A stretch of DNA of 64,000 nt. Origin: Aselliscus stoliczkanus (taxonomy: Eukaryota; Chordata; Mammalia; Chiroptera; Hipposideridae). A program made the translations under genes and the position numbers. Positions 20,801 through 35,800 of this stretch are shown one piece after another (the stretch's first letter is position 1; each line of letters opens with the position of its first letter). The stretch lies in contig CM066735.1 in NCBI GenBank assembly GCA_033961575.1, positions 30,957,501-31,021,500 of the forward strand, in the 5' to 3' direction. Under the pieces are notes generated by a model, which was not told the origin of the DNA, ran no database searches, and saw only the letters and a list, made by a program, of their open reading frames with translations.

Positions 20801-23800
20801 AAAATGCATACTGATTTTATAAATCTAGTTTCTGTTTACTTGTATTACTTATAGTGAATTCTGAATATGAAGATACTTCTGTATTTCATTAGCATGATTT
20901 TTGAGTCAGTTAACATTTTTCACTCCTTGAGAATAGTGTGACGTACTCCTCAAGGTACTGGAGACATCCAGGTGGTTATCATAAAATCTGATAAGATAGT
21001 TTATTTTGCTTTAGTTAGAACTCCAATCATTGACGTTTAGTTCTCTACTGTGAGCCCGAACAGTCCTGATATTCATCTTTATATTGAAAGGAGATTCTGT
21101 AATCAGTTGATCTCATTTTATTCAGTTAGAACAATTTCTGAATCTGAATTGAAGAATGCCCTACAAACATCCTTCCTAATCTCTCCTTAAGAGGATTTGT
21201 TTTTTAATGGAGGATTTTATTAGAAAAATAAATAGAAAAATCTATTTCCTAATTTATTGAACACTCACCTTACACAGATTATTTCATTTATCAATTTGAG
21301 GACTGTGTGAAATGCAAATAAAAGTGCAATATCTGTTGCTAATGGCTGTTGCTGGATGACAGGTCCCTGGGGGGAGGTTATGCTATTCTCTATTTATTTG
21401 TATGTTTGAAGTTTTTCATAATAAAATATAATGCAGTAAACAGACAAAATGTTTCTTTTTGAGATGTTGGAAATGTTCTAAAATTAGATTATGGTAATGG
21501 TTACACAACTCTGTAAATTTACAACAGCCATTGAATTGTAAACTTAAGATGAGTGAATTTTATCTTATGTTAATTATACTTTCATAAAGTTGTTAAAAAA
21601 ATTAAATGCACCAAATTCCCAGAAAAAAACTTCATTTGACAAAAACAAAATAGTGCTGGTTAGTAGGCTTTTAAAAGCATTATTAATGATATGTAATTAC
21701 ATTTAGTGTATTTTTTTGTTTACTTAGAAATATTTAACAATCTAGTTTCTGTTTACTTCAATATCTGATTTTCTGTAGTTGGAAGTAATTAGGTATTTTA
21801 TTTATGACAATTTACTGACTTGCCTTCCTTTTACAGAATGAAAAGAAGATTAAGAATACTTATAAAACCCTGATTGAACAATTGGAAGAATGTAGAGTGC
21901 CGGCATTAGAATCTCTTTTTGGAAACTTAAAATGGAAAAATATAATGGAAGAGGTACTGAAACTTATTGGAACCTAGTTTAATTACAAATTTGCAAAAAC
22001 AGTACACGATTCCCATGTACCTCTCACACAGCTTCTCCCAATATTTACATCTATGTAACCATGGTTTGTTGATCAAAACCAGAAAATTAACATCAGAATA
22101 ATACTATTACCTAAGCTTTAGACCTTGTTTGAATTTCACTTACTTTTCCTGTTCCAGGATCCCATCCAGGGTCCCACATCCATTTATTTAGGTATTCATC
22201 TCTACTTTCCTCCAATTTGTAATAGTTTTTCAGTCTTTCCTTATCTTTCATGACCTTGACATTTTGTCAAGTATTTGATCAGTTATTTTGTTAATATCCC
22301 TCAATTTGGGCTTGCCTGATGTTTTCTCATGATTGGAATGAGATTACATAGCTTTGACAAGATTGCCACCGAATTGATATTGTGTCCTCAGTGCAGTGCA
22401 TGAAAGGGTTCATGATATTGTTATTGTCTAAACACTGGTAAAGCAGGTGCCTGCCAGCTTTCTCCACTATAAAGTTACTATCTTTCTTGGAAGTGCAAAT
22501 CCTGTCCCTTTTCAAATTTTTGCTAATTAATTTTAGAATCCGTCAGTGGATCTTCTTTATAACAGTTATTGGGTCTTTGGAAAAGTCACGATGTATTTTG
22601 TCTATGTTCTTCAAAGGTCATTTACTTACATAAAAAACATAGATCAATCAATGATATATTGCCCATTTTGTTTGATAACCTTTTGCCATCTTTGAGTGAG
22701 CTTCATAATCACTCGTTCATAGAAGGACCTGTCTTTATTTGTGAAAAACTGAACAAGGTGCTGATTTACAGCCTCATCTGAATTGAATGTTATACCACAC
22801 AAGGAGTTTTGAAGAGAGCGAAACAAGTGGAAGTCAGACGGCACAAGGTCAGGCGAGTGTGGTAGGTGTGGCAACACATCCCATCCAAGCTCCAATAATT
22901 TTTGACGGGTAATCAAACTTGTGTGTGGTCTCGCGTTATCGAGATGGGACACAACTCCTTTACAATTAACAAGCTCTGGATGTTTCTGGATGATGGATTC
23001 ATTCAAACTGTCCAATTGCCGACAGTACACATTCAAATTGATTGTTTGATTTCTTGGTAGGAGCTCAAAAAACATGACACCTTTAAAATCCCACCACACT
23101 GAGAGCATAACCTTCCTCTGATGAATGTCTGCTTTCGATATTGTTTGAGGTGAATCATCGCATCTGGACCAAGATTGTTTGCACACCACATTGTTGTAAA
23201 CAATCCACTTTTCATCACCAGTTATCAGTCCTTCAAAAAGGATTTTTTTTCCTTTTAAACGTGTTTTCCTCACATTTAATGAGCATATTGTGGATATTTA
23301 TAAGTGCTGTCACATGAACTTTTTTGAGTTCATGTGGAACCCAAATATGAAGGTTGCTTATGTATCCCAGCTTCTTCAGGTGGTCAAGAATCCTTGAATG
23401 ATGGACGTTCAATGTTTCTGCAATCTCTCGTGTCATGTAACGTGGGTTTGACTTGATCAAGGCCTTTAATTTGTCATCCTCAACTTCGGTGGGCCTCGCT
23501 GACCAAGGAGCATCGTTGAGATCAAAATCACCAGCACGGAATTTCGTGAACCATCGTTGGCACTGACATTCTTGTAGAGCATTGTCACTGTAAACTTTGT
23601 GCAATTTTTCACAAGCTTGATGTGCGCTCTTCCCTTTATGGAAGCGAAACAGTAAAATATGGCAAAAATGCACAGTTTGGTCTTCTATCTTCAACTTGTA
23701 AAATCTCCAAAACTCACCCAAATCGCTCAATTTTTTTTTTAGAATGAAGCTAGAACTGTCAGCTGTCAAATGACATAGCAATAACCTGGATGCGAATGAC

Positions 23801-26800
23801 TAGTACTTTTAAAAATGAACCAGTGCCATCTGTTGCAAACATGTCTCATGACTTTTCCGAAGAACCAGTGTAATTATTTTGTTGTTCAAATTGTTTCAGG
23901 TTTGAATGTTAGAAACTTCTTCAGGTTTACCCCTGCGTTTGTTTACAAACTCTTTTTTAGTTTTGAAAACCACTTTATTGAGGTATGATGGCCTAGATTG
24001 TGGGGATAATTAATCGGGTGTATATTTATTTTCAAACTCATCAAGTGTCATCTTTTTGAGCACTATCTTATTTTCTGAAACCACAATATGTTCCAGTCAC
24101 ATCTTGCATTTTCCCTGTCAAGCCTGGAAATCAACCACTTCTCCGAAGTGTTCCGGTTGCCTTTAGTGGAAAATGGCATTTAGAAGCCAAGATCTGGGAC
24201 TGATGTTGTTCATTGCTATGGGGGTGTTATTGCTTCTAAGGCTTTTCAGCTCATAGAACAAGGAAATAGGTGAATGTACGCTAACACATGTGCATATACT
24301 CGTCTACCTGTTTTTTACCTATATCTATGTAATCTATCATCTATCTACCATCTATCATATCATGTGTTCATACTGATAACTTTTACTACATTAGAACTCC
24401 ATATAATTCATTTTACCATCCCCCTTTCTTTTTTTTGCAATTTCTTTCTCCAATTGTGAGAAATCAAGCTCTCATTACCGATAATTATGTACTGATTTTT
24501 TTAGTTCTAGTATACAAATAAAGTAATTTTAGAATTGCTAACCCTATCTCATGAGAAACATATTCACTAAGTGCATTGCAGGATTTCTGTGCAGTTCTTT
24601 TTATCTGTGATTATAGAATATGTCAAAATATTGTTTTACAAAGTTATTTAGGTGAGTTCTTATTCACATCCTCTAGTGTGGTTATGGTTTTCATTATTAA
24701 TAGAGTTAGGTTCTTTGGTTAGTGTTTGTATTTCATTTTGGGTCCCTCCCACCCACACCCTGATTGTTTTTAATTATCTGTTTATTTTGGAGGGCATGTG
24801 AAAGATATGTGATACATTATTATGATTTTAAGAATCAGGTATATACAAAAAGATACACTCAGTGAAGTGCACTTTATTTTTATCCCTGCTACTTGCTGCC
24901 TCTACAATTCACCCCTTTCCCAAATGTTTTCTGTAGGTAACTTGTCTCTTTAAGTCTCAAGTTTATCCTTCCTGTATGTCCTTTGCACATACAGACATAC
25001 ACACAAAAAACAAACAAAAAACAGATACATATGTATTTTCTTATATTCTTCGTCCTTAAATAAATAATAGTGTATTATAGATATCCTTTAGTACTTTTTT
25101 TTTTTTGCTTTAACAACATGTCTTAAAAATCATTTTAAAGCAGTTAAGCTATCTTCCTTATTATGTTATATAGTCTTCTTAAGTCATATTTGTTTGTATA
25201 AACCGAGTCTATCTCTTTAAATCACGTGCCTGGCACTTGTATATGCCATCTGATGCTTTAAGTTGTGCACACTTTGAAATTCATTTCCTATAGTCTGTGC
25301 TCTATTTAACTAGTTACTTTTTTGTTTTATATTTTCAGACTTACGGTAGATTTAATTCTTCTGGTGGTTGTTCCAAATCACTTTCACTAGTGTTTCTCCT
25401 TTATGTATCCTGCAATTTTTATCAATCTCTTGTTGGTCACTACAAAGCCTTGCATTGAGGCAGGTGTCACTCAGAAGCATGAGAGAATGCAGAGCTGGAA
25501 TTTGTTAATGTTTCCTCTTATACACAGTTATTTTGCAGTATCACTATTCTGTCTTCTTCTAAGTGTGTGAGTTTGTGTAGAATATTTATAGTTATAAAAT
25601 ATTTAATACTTTTAGGAAGTTGATTACTATAGGTTCTGTTTTAAACTACACAGAAATCCCACAAAATTATGTATCTATGTATGTATGATAGAGTTTTAGC
25701 AAAATGCATAATAGAATTTGAAAAATACAAAAATATCTTATAGGGCTGGCCGAGTGGCTCAGTTGGTTAAGAGCTCGCTCAAGAGTGCAAGCTGAGCTCT
25801 GAGCAACGGTGGTTCGATGCCCAGCCCGAGCTGAGTTGCCACAGAGCTGCCAACAGGTAGCAGGATGGCCCAGCTAAAAAAAAAAAAAAATATGTGTAAT
25901 CGAATACCTCACATTGGAGTATAGGGTGACTTAAATTTCATTACTAGAAGTATAGTATCTAGATTTCAGTATGTCATAATCTTATTCCTTTGAATACCTT
26001 TCATACTTGTTATACCATGTTTACTCATAGTTCTACCATTTAGAGGTAGAAAATCACATTTTTGTCAATATTACCTTTCAGTGGTGTTCTATATATTCTA
26101 TACAATTGAGAGCATGTCATATATACACTTTTATTAACTTTCTAAATATTATTTAAACATTTTCTAATTATCAAACATTCTTCACACATTTTATTTTTAC
26201 TGGATTCATAATATTTCCCTAATAATAAATATTTTCTTATTTATTTAAAGATTTTATTGGGGAATTGACGAAGGGGAACAGACAAGTTGCTGTCCTTTTG
26301 TTCTTCAGTCTAGTTGTAGAGGATGTGGCTTCACTGGCCCATGTTGGTATCGTCATTGCGCTCTTCCCGGATGAGGCAGATCGGTCGTCAGCCTCTGGAT
26401 GGTCGCTCACTGTGGCTATTGGCAGCTCACGCTGGCTGCGGGCAGCTCATGCTGGCTGCAAGCCACTCACAGTGGCTCACAGCAGCCCACTGAAGTTCCA
26501 CTGCAGCCTGTGCCATCCAGGGGACTCAACAGCAGCCCAGCTCCAGGTGGAGCTGTTGTCACCATCTTAGCTGTAGAGGGTGCAGTGTCACTGGCCCTCA
26601 TGTGGGATCCGAAGTTGCAGGCCTGCTGCTCAGAGCATGCGCTCCCGAGCCAACATTCTGCCGGCCACTCCCTAATGTTAAATATTTGAATTGTTTGAAA
26701 ATTGGCTTTTACAAATAACTGTGATGAATGTCATAGTACATAAATTTTGGTACACATTTTGTATTATTTACCTAAGCTTGATTTAGAACTTAAAAGCCAA

Positions 26801-29800
26801 TCAAAGAGTATCAACATATTTAATGATAGTCAACTATTTCCAAATGGCTTTGCAGTAATTCTGTACCTGTTTAGAAATTACATATCACATTTCAGTGCTA
26901 TTCTCATTAAAATATACTTTGCTAACTTGAAATTAAAAATATGATGTCAATTGTTCTTTTTATTATAAAGAGATTGAACATTATTTCTTTTATTAATATT
27001 TGTATTTTTGTATATTATCTGCTGTGCCTTATTATAGGCTTAGATGTTTTCCTATTGATTTATAGGAGACCTTTACATACTTAAATTTTTAAGGGTTTCA
27101 CTGAAATTTTAAAAAGTGTTTTCTCATTTTAAACTGTTGTTTATCATTTTTAACAGAAACATTTATAGTTTTATGTGGTTATACCTCTCCTTTTCTGTAT
27201 GATTTCTTCTGGTAAGATCACTAATGAATAAAAATATTTTTCTAAATATCATGACATTTTACAATTTCATAGGCATGTGAAACTATCTCTCTGCTTAAGC
27301 AACTCTGGCCAGAAGGATCTGACATTCGGCGTGTTCTTTGTGTTACGTCGTGTTCATTATCTTTGAGAATGTACCATCACTTTTTAGAAAACAGAGAGAA
27401 GACTACCCCTCATCAAAAAACTAAGGTCCAACAGGTGTGCCTGTTTTAACTTTACTATGAACCACCGTTGCTCAGCACTTTTGAAATTTTACTGATTTTC
27501 ATCTATGATTTCTTCCATTTGGTACTTCATTTATTTCCCTAATTTATTTCTATGCACTTCCAAAAAAGGGAAAAATCCAGAATTTGTTTGTAAAAAACAC
27601 CTATTGTGCTGTTACATGATCTAGTGTTTTACTGTGCCAGATATATCTCTTAGTACATATGTAGTCAAGTTTGTCCAGTCATCCAGAAGAAGAGGAAATG
27701 AGAAAGAAAATTAGCACTCAGTGAGAACTTACAACGTCTTAATGTTCTGGGCTCTTTGTTTGCCTCATGCTGTTAAATCCTGACAATAGTATTTTAAAGG
27801 AGGTGTTATCTCTGTTTCACATATGAGAACCCTGAAGTTCAGGTATTCCAGGTAACATTCCTCAAACCAAAGGTATTAAAGAGCAGTGTGTTTGTCTAGG
27901 TTTGTCTTATTCAAGTTTCACAACACCAAACTGTATTTTGAAAGAATATTCCTGTTGTAGTGTCTGAGTGCCATCCTAGAGATGCTAAAAGTCTTAAACT
28001 TTTTATGGTTGATAGAGTCCATTAAGAATCTGTTGACCAGTATGGCTTTGTTCTCCAACTAGTCATCCCCATATTCATGTGCATACATGTACATGTGCAC
28101 ACACAAACACACTCTCAGACACACACATGTGTACACATATTATTTTGTATACAATTTTAGTGCTGGGGGGAATTCTTGGTTAAAGATTCTTATTAAAGAA
28201 AAGTGAAGTCTATCTCTTCTACAATTTCAGAAATGAACAGGGCTTATCATCTTTTACCTTGCTACCTTTATACAGTATTTAGCTTTTCATTGTCTGTTTG
28301 AATATATTCTCAGTAAAATGTTTCTACATAATTAGGATACCATTTTAAAATGTTATCAGAAAAATGATACTAAAACAAATGTATCTCCCTGGAACTTCTA
28401 ATCATTAGGCCCTATTTGGCCCTCTGGATATACTCTGAAGCAAGTCTTAAATTTGTTTCACTTAGAACCCTGCAGACATTTGAAGATGGCTATGAAGTCT
28501 TTATTCTATCATGTTAAATACGCCCACTTTTTAACACTTTTTCTAATTTGTTAAATTTTTAGAAATGTCCTGGTTTCCTCACTCTGGTAATTTTCAATAT
28601 AACTTTTAAAATACAATGCCTTGGATAGAATAGAACATTTAATGTTTGACTCCATCACTACAGAGTCCTATGGGAATATGAGTTCATTAGTTGCTTGGTC
28701 ACTCATGTAAAGATTGGCTTGAGGAAAAATACTAAAAAATGTTTTATGTAAACTAGTATTGAGCTGGCAGTTCCTTGTCCCCCTTACTTCACATTTGTAT
28801 AAACTCAGACAAGTTTATGTATGAAGAAAAGGACTTCCTCAAAAATGTAGAATGAAGAATGTAATAATATGTAATTACTGCACAGCAAAATGTGGCTGGT
28901 AGCTTTTGTGGTGCTGCATGTGGATTGGGCAGTATCACAGCCAGCTGTTCTCTGGTTTACCTTCTCAATTTTTTATTCAGGAGCAAGGGAATTGCTTAAG
29001 CCTGCAAGAAATGGAAGACTTATGTAAACTGCATTGTCTCAGTGTGGTTTTTCTACTCCACTTACCTCTTTCTCAAAGAGCTTGTTCTAGATTCATCGTT
29101 TCCGATTGGACTGAGGACACTCAGGCTTTCTTAAACATGGTAAATATGTTCTTTATTAGTTTATTTACTTTTTTGTTTCAACTGTTTAATAAAAACCAGA
29201 GTCACTTTCAAAAATAGATTTATATGAGAACAATGTCAGCCCTTTCGAGGCTTTAAAAAGTTTAATGGCATAAAGCAATCATTTACCAACTTTAATAACT
29301 CTGTTTGGTACTAGTAATAAACTGCATGATATATATTCAACCTATGGAAAAAGCCTCTCTATTTTCCTTTTTCGAATCTCTGTAAAGATCAGTTTTTTGT
29401 TGTTTTTTTTTAAATCAACTGTAAGGAATTGGTGACCTTTGTGTTCAGCTTTGGAGAGGAATGAAGACAATCAATGTGATAGTTTATTATTTTTGTCCTT
29501 TATAGAGGACAGTTAAAGAAAATTTGTAGCCTTTGGAAAAATAGAAAGCCAAAACAAACACCCAGTGGCCCACCACTTAATGCAATGCTGGTAATTATTA
29601 ATATTTGGGTTTATTTTATTTTAAATGTCTAAATTTTTCTGTTATTTGCATTGCTTCTAACATTGGAAAAATATATATATATATGAGAAAGAGATATGTA
29701 TATATATATATCTATACATATACCTTTGTTTCTTTTCAGATATTTTTTCTGTTTCCTTTCACAATCTTGGTTTGCATCATTTTTTTTTTCATTTTTTTAA

Positions 29801-32800
29801 TTAGTTTCAGGTGTATAAAACAGTGCAATAATTATACTTTTTATCCCTCAAAAAGTGACAACCGTCCTCCTGCAATCCACCGCCTCACTCCCCCGCCACC
29901 CGATATCATAGAAATCTATTACAATTCCATTGACTCCACTCCCCACACTGTGCTCCATATCCAGTGACTGTATATATATAGTTGACATACAATACTATTC
30001 AACAGCAGCTTCAGGTGTACAGTGCAGTGGTCAAGCCTCCTCACTGTCCACTGTCCATGAAGTGGTCTCCATAACAAGATGTGTGACCACCTGACACCCT
30101 ACAAAATATTTACAACATTATTAATTATGTTCCCCAAACTGTCTTTCATATCCCTGTGGCAATATTGTAGTTACTTATTTATGCTGTCTAATCCCTTCCC
30201 CTTCTCCCTCATCCCTACCCGCCTCCCAACTAGCAGCCATCAGTTTTTTTCTCTATATCTATGAGACTGTTTCTGGTTACTTTGCTTGTTCATTTAGTTT
30301 TTCAGATTCCACATATAAGTGAGATTATGTGATATTTGTCTTTCACCGACTGACTTATTTCACTTAACATAATGCTCTCTAGGTCCATCCATATCATTGC
30401 AAATGGTAACTTTTCATTCTTTATAGCGGTGTAATACTCCATTGTATAAATGTACCACAGTTTATTAATCCAGTCATCTACCGATGGTCATTTCAGTTGT
30501 TTCCAAGTCTTGGCTATTGTAAATAGTACTGCAGTAAACATAGGGCTGCATATATTTTTTTGAATTAGCCTCTTGGGTTTCCCTGGATAGATACCTACAA
30601 GTGGAATTGCTGGATCATCAGGTAGTTCCATTTCCAGTTTTTTGAGATACCTCCATACTGATTTCCATAATGGCTGCACCAATCTGCAGTCTAACCAACT
30701 GTGCACCAGAGTACCCTTTTGTTCACAACCTCGCCATCACTTGTTTGTTGATTTACTGATGATAGCCATTCTGAACGGAGTGAGGTGGTATCTCATTGTG
30801 GTTTTTATTTGCATTTTTCTAATGATTAGTGAGCTTGAACATTTTTCCATATGCCTGTTGGCCATCTGTATGTCCTCTTTGGAGAAATGTCTCTTCATAT
30901 CCTCTGCCCATTTTTAAATTGGGTTGTTTGTTTTTCTGGTGTTGAGTTGCATGAGGGTTTTATAAATTTTGGATATTAACCCCATATCAGATATATTGTT
31001 GGCAAATATATTTTCCCATTTAGTAGGCTGCCTTTTTGTTTTATTGATGATTTCCTTTGCTGTGAAAAAAGTTCAAGTTTGATGTAATCCCATATGTTCA
31101 TTTTTTCTTTTATTTCCCTTGCCCAAGGGTATATATCAGTAAAAACATTACTAAGGATAATGTCTACAAATTTACTGCCTATGTTTTCTTCTAGGAGTTT
31201 TATGGTTTCAGGTCTTACAATTAGTCTTTAACCCATTTTGAGCTTGTTCTCATATGGTGTAAGTAGGTGGTCCATTTTCATTTTTTTGCCTGTGTCAGTC
31301 CAATTTTCCCAGCACTATTTATTAAATAGACTATCTTTACTCCAATGTAAATTCAGGCTTCCAATGTCATAGATTAAATGAGCATATATGGATAGATTTA
31401 TTTCTGGGCTCTATTCTGTTCCATGGGTCTTGTTCTTTTGCCAGTACCATACTGTTTTAATGACTATAGCCTTGTAGTATGATTTGATGGCAGGTAGCAT
31501 GATACCTCCCATTTTGTTCTTATTTCTTAAGATTGCTGTGGCTCTTTGGGGTCTTTTATGGTTCCATATAAATTTTAGGATTGTATGTTCTATTTCTGAG
31601 AAAAATGTCCTTGGTAGTTTGATAGGAATTGGGTTGAATGTGTATATTGCCTTAGGTAGTATTGACATTTTAACTATATTAATTCTTCCTATCCATGAAC
31701 ATGGTATGTGTTTCCATTTATTTGTATCTTCTTTGATTTCTCTCTTCAGTGTCTTATAATTTTCTGAGCACATGTCTTTTACTTCTTCAGTAAGATTTAT
31801 CCTAGGTATTTTATTGTTTTTGAAGTAATTGTAAATGGGGTTGATTTCTTGATTTCTTCTTCTGATAGTTATTATTGGTGTATACAAATGCAACTGATTT
31901 CTGAATATTAATTTTGTATCGTGCTACTTTACTAAATTGATTTAACAGTTCTAACAGTTTTGGTGGAGTCTTTGGGATTCTCTCTATATGGTATCATGTC
32001 ATCTGCATATAATGACAATTTTACCTCCTTTCTAATGTGGATGTCTTTTATTTTATGTTCTTGTCTGATTGCTGTGGCTAGAACTTCCAGAACTATGTTG
32101 AATAGAAGTGGTGAAATTAGACAACTTTGACTTGTTCCTGAACTTAAGGGGAAAGCTTTTAATTTTTCCCCATTGAGTACGATGTTAGGTGTGGGCTTAT
32201 GATATATCGCCTTTATTATGTTGAGATATGATCCCTGTATTCCCACTTTGCTAAGTTTTTATCCTAAATGGCTGCTGGATTTTCTGAACTGGTTTTTTTG
32301 CATCTATTGATATGATCATATGATTTTTATTTTTCATTTTGTTAATGCGATGTATTACATTAGTTGATTTGCAAATATTGAACCAACCTTTACCAGAAAT
32401 GAATCCCAGTTGATCATGGTGTATGATCTTTTCAGTGTGTTGATGAATCATGTTTGCTAGTATTATGTTGAAGATTTTTTGGTCTATGTTCATTAGCGAT
32501 ATTGGCCTGTAGTTTTCTTTTTTTGTAATATCTTTGTCTGATTTTTAGATCAGAGTAATAGTGGCCTCATAAAATGTGCTTGGGAGCCTTCTCTCCTCTA
32601 TTGTTTGAAATAGTTTAAGGAGAATAGGTATTAATTCTTTTTTGAATGTTTTGTAAAATTCACCTGTTAAGCCATGTGGTCCAGAACTTTTGTTTGTTGG
32701 AAGCTTCTTGATTACTGATTCAATGTCTTTGGTAGTAATCAGTCTCTTCAGAGTTTCTGTTTCTTCCTGGTTCAGACTTGGAAGACTATATGCTTCTAGA

Positions 32801-35800
32801 AATTTATCCATTTCTTCCAGATAGTCTAATTTGTTGGCCTGTGGTTGCTTGTAGTATTTACTTAAAATTTTCTGTATTTCTGTGGTATCTGTTGTCACTT
32901 CTCCCTGTTCATTTGATTTTATCAATTTCGGTCGTCTCTCTCTTTTTCTTGGTGAGCCTGGCTAAGGGTTTGTCAATTTTGTTTGTCTTTTCAAAAAACC
33001 AGCTCTTGGTTTCATTGATCTTTTGTATTTTTTTTTTTGAGGGGGGCGCTCTATTTCATTTCTTTCTGCTCTGATCTTTATTATTTCCTTCCTTGTAATC
33101 CCTTTGGGCTTGTTTTGCTGTTCTTTTTCCAAACCCTTAGGTTTGAAGATAGCCTGTTGATTTGAGATTTTCTTGTTTCTTTAGATAGGCCTGCATTGCT
33201 ATGAATTTCCCTCTTAGGACTGCTTTCTCATAGATTTGGGGTTGTTGTGTTTTCCTTTTCGTTTGTCTCAAGGTATCTTTTGGTTTCCTCTTTGATCTCA
33301 TTTTTGACCCATTTGCTATTTAGTAACATGTTATTCAGCCTCCATATATTTGTGTGCTTTCCGGATTTCTTTCTATAATTGATTTCTAGTATCATAGCAT
33401 TGTGGTTGGAGAAGATGCTTGATATGATTTCAACCGTCTTGAATTTATTGAGGCTTGTTCTGTGGCCTAACATGTGGTCTATCTTGGAAAATGTTCCATG
33501 TGCACTTGAGAAGAATGTATATTTGTTGCTTTGGGATGAAGTGTCCTAAAAATATCTTTTTTTTTTTTTTAAAGATTTTATTGGGGATTGGGGGAGGGGA
33601 ACAGCGTTGGGGAATCGGGGAAGAGAAACAGACAAGTTGCTGTCTTTTTGTTCTTCAGTCTAGTTGCAGAGGACGTTGCTTCACTGTTGGTATAGTCATT
33701 GTGCTCTTCCCGGATGAGGCAGATTGGTCTCCGGCCTCTGGATGGTCGCTCACCACGGCTATTGGCATCTCGCGCTGGATGCCAGCCACTCATACTGGCT
33801 GCCGGCCACTCACTGTAGCCTATGGCAGCCCACTGCAGCATGAGCTGCAGCCTACACCGTTGCTGGGGCTCATGCAGCCTAGCTCCAGGTAAAGGGCAGT
33901 GTCACTGGCTCTCATATGTGGGATCCGAACCGGGGCACTGGCTTCCCAAGCCAGCTCTTAACCAACGCGCCTCTCAGCCAGCTCTAAAAATATCTATTAA
34001 ATTCAACTGATCTAAAGTGTCATTTAAAGCCACTGTTTCCGTATTGATTTTCTGTCTGGAGGATCTGTGCACTGGTGACAACGGGTGTGAAAGTCCCCTA
34101 GTGTTGAAGTCCCTTACTACAATAGTGCCACTGTTGATCTCCGACTTTATGTCAGTCATAAATTTTTATGTATTTAGGAACTCCTATGTTGAGTGCGTAG
34201 ATGGTAACTAGGGTTATGTCCTCTTGTTGTATCGATCCCTTTATTAATATGTAGTGCTCTTCTTTGTCTTTTATTGCAGTCTTCATTTTAAAGTCTATGT
34301 TATCTGAAATTAGTATTGCTACTGCGTCTTTTTTCTCATTTCCATTTGCGTGAAATACCTTATTGCATCCCTTTACTTTCAGCCTCTGTGTGTCTTTTGA
34401 TATGAGGTGAGCCTCTTGTAAACAGCATATGCATGGGTCTTGTTTTCTTATCCACTCAGCCACTCTGTCTTTGTTTGTTTGTTTGTTTGTTTGTTTTTTG
34501 AGGGCGATGTCACTGGCCCTCATATGTGGGACCTGAACCGGGCCACTGGCTTCCCAAGCCAGCGCTTAACTACTGCGCCACTCGGCCGGCCCCACTCTGT
34601 GTCTTTTGATTGAGCGTTTAGCCCGTTCACATTTAAAGTGATTATTGATAGGTACATATTTATTGCCATTGTGTTATTCATATTTCTGGTCTTCTTTTGT
34701 TAGTTCGTTTTCCTCTTTCTTCTGTTTAAAAGAGCCCCACCCCTTTTTTTTTTTTTTTTTTTTTTTTTTTGTTGTTGTTGTTGTTGTTGTTGAGGGCAGT
34801 GTCACTGGCCCTCATATGTGGGACCTGAACCAGGGCTGCTGGCTTCCCAAGCCAGTGCTTAACCACCGCGCCACTCGGCCAGCTCGAGAGCTCTTTTAAC
34901 ATTTCCTGCAATGCTGGCTTGATGGTAATGAATTCCTTTACTGTATTATTTTCTGAGAAGGTCTTTATCTCTCCTACAATTTTAAGTGGTAGTCTTGCTG
35001 GGTAGAGCATTCTTGGTTGTAGACCTTTGTTTTGCATCACTTTGAATATTTTTTCCATTCCTTTCTGGCCTGCAGAGTTTCTGTAGAAAAGTCAGCTGTT
35101 AGAGTTATAGGAGTTCCTTTGTATGTAACCTGTTGTCTTTCTCTTGCTGCTTATAGGATTGTGTCTTTGTCTTTAACCTTTGCCATTTTAACTTGATGTG
35201 TCTTGGTGTGGGCCTGCTTGGGTTCAGCTTGTTTGGAACTTTCTGCACTTCCTGGACTTGTGTGTCGATTTACCTCACCAGGGTAGGGAACTTTTCCGTC
35301 ATTATTTCTTCAAATACATTCTCGATCCCTTGCTCTTGCTCCTTCTCTTCTCCTTCTGGTATTCCTATGATGTGATATTATTCCTCTTGATGTTTTACCA
35401 CACGTCTCTGAAACTACTTTCATTGTTTTTTCTTGTTGTTGTTCCAAGTATGTGATTTCTGCTATTTTGTGTTCTAAGTTGTTGATCTGATCCTATTTGT
35501 CATCTAATCTATTGATCATTCCTTCGAGTGTGTTCTTCATTTCAGTTATTGTATTCTTTAGTACTAACTGGTCATTTTTTATGATTTCTGTATCCTTGAT
35601 GTCCTTACTAATTTCCTTAAATATTCTTATCTAAACTCTAGTTCTAGTTCTAAACTCTGTTTCTGAAAGGGTGGATACCTTTGTTTCATTTATTTCCATT
35701 TCTCGAGGTTTCTTCTGATATTTTAGTTGGGGCACGTTTCTTTGTTTCTTCATTCTGGCTGTTGCTCTGTGATTGCTTCAATGTATTAGATAGATCACCT

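Larger units (their letters stand above)
22569..23870 (-). mobile_element. Mariner DNA transposon, 1302 bp, nearly complete
   Basis: It is bounded by TA on both sides (22567-22568 and 23871-23872). The termini are imperfect inverted repeats: TTGGGTCTTTGGAAAAGTCA at the left and, on the complement, CACTGGTTCTTCGGAAAAGT at the right. The length is that of a full mariner. The transposase frame is on the minus strand in two overlapping pieces. The good preservation suggests a fairly recent insertion. It sits in intron 5, antisense to DDX60. Confidence 0.93.

Noticed and set aside
29605..29967. 120-codon open frame
   Set aside because: It is low complexity from an AT microsatellite plus antisense L1 3' UTR.
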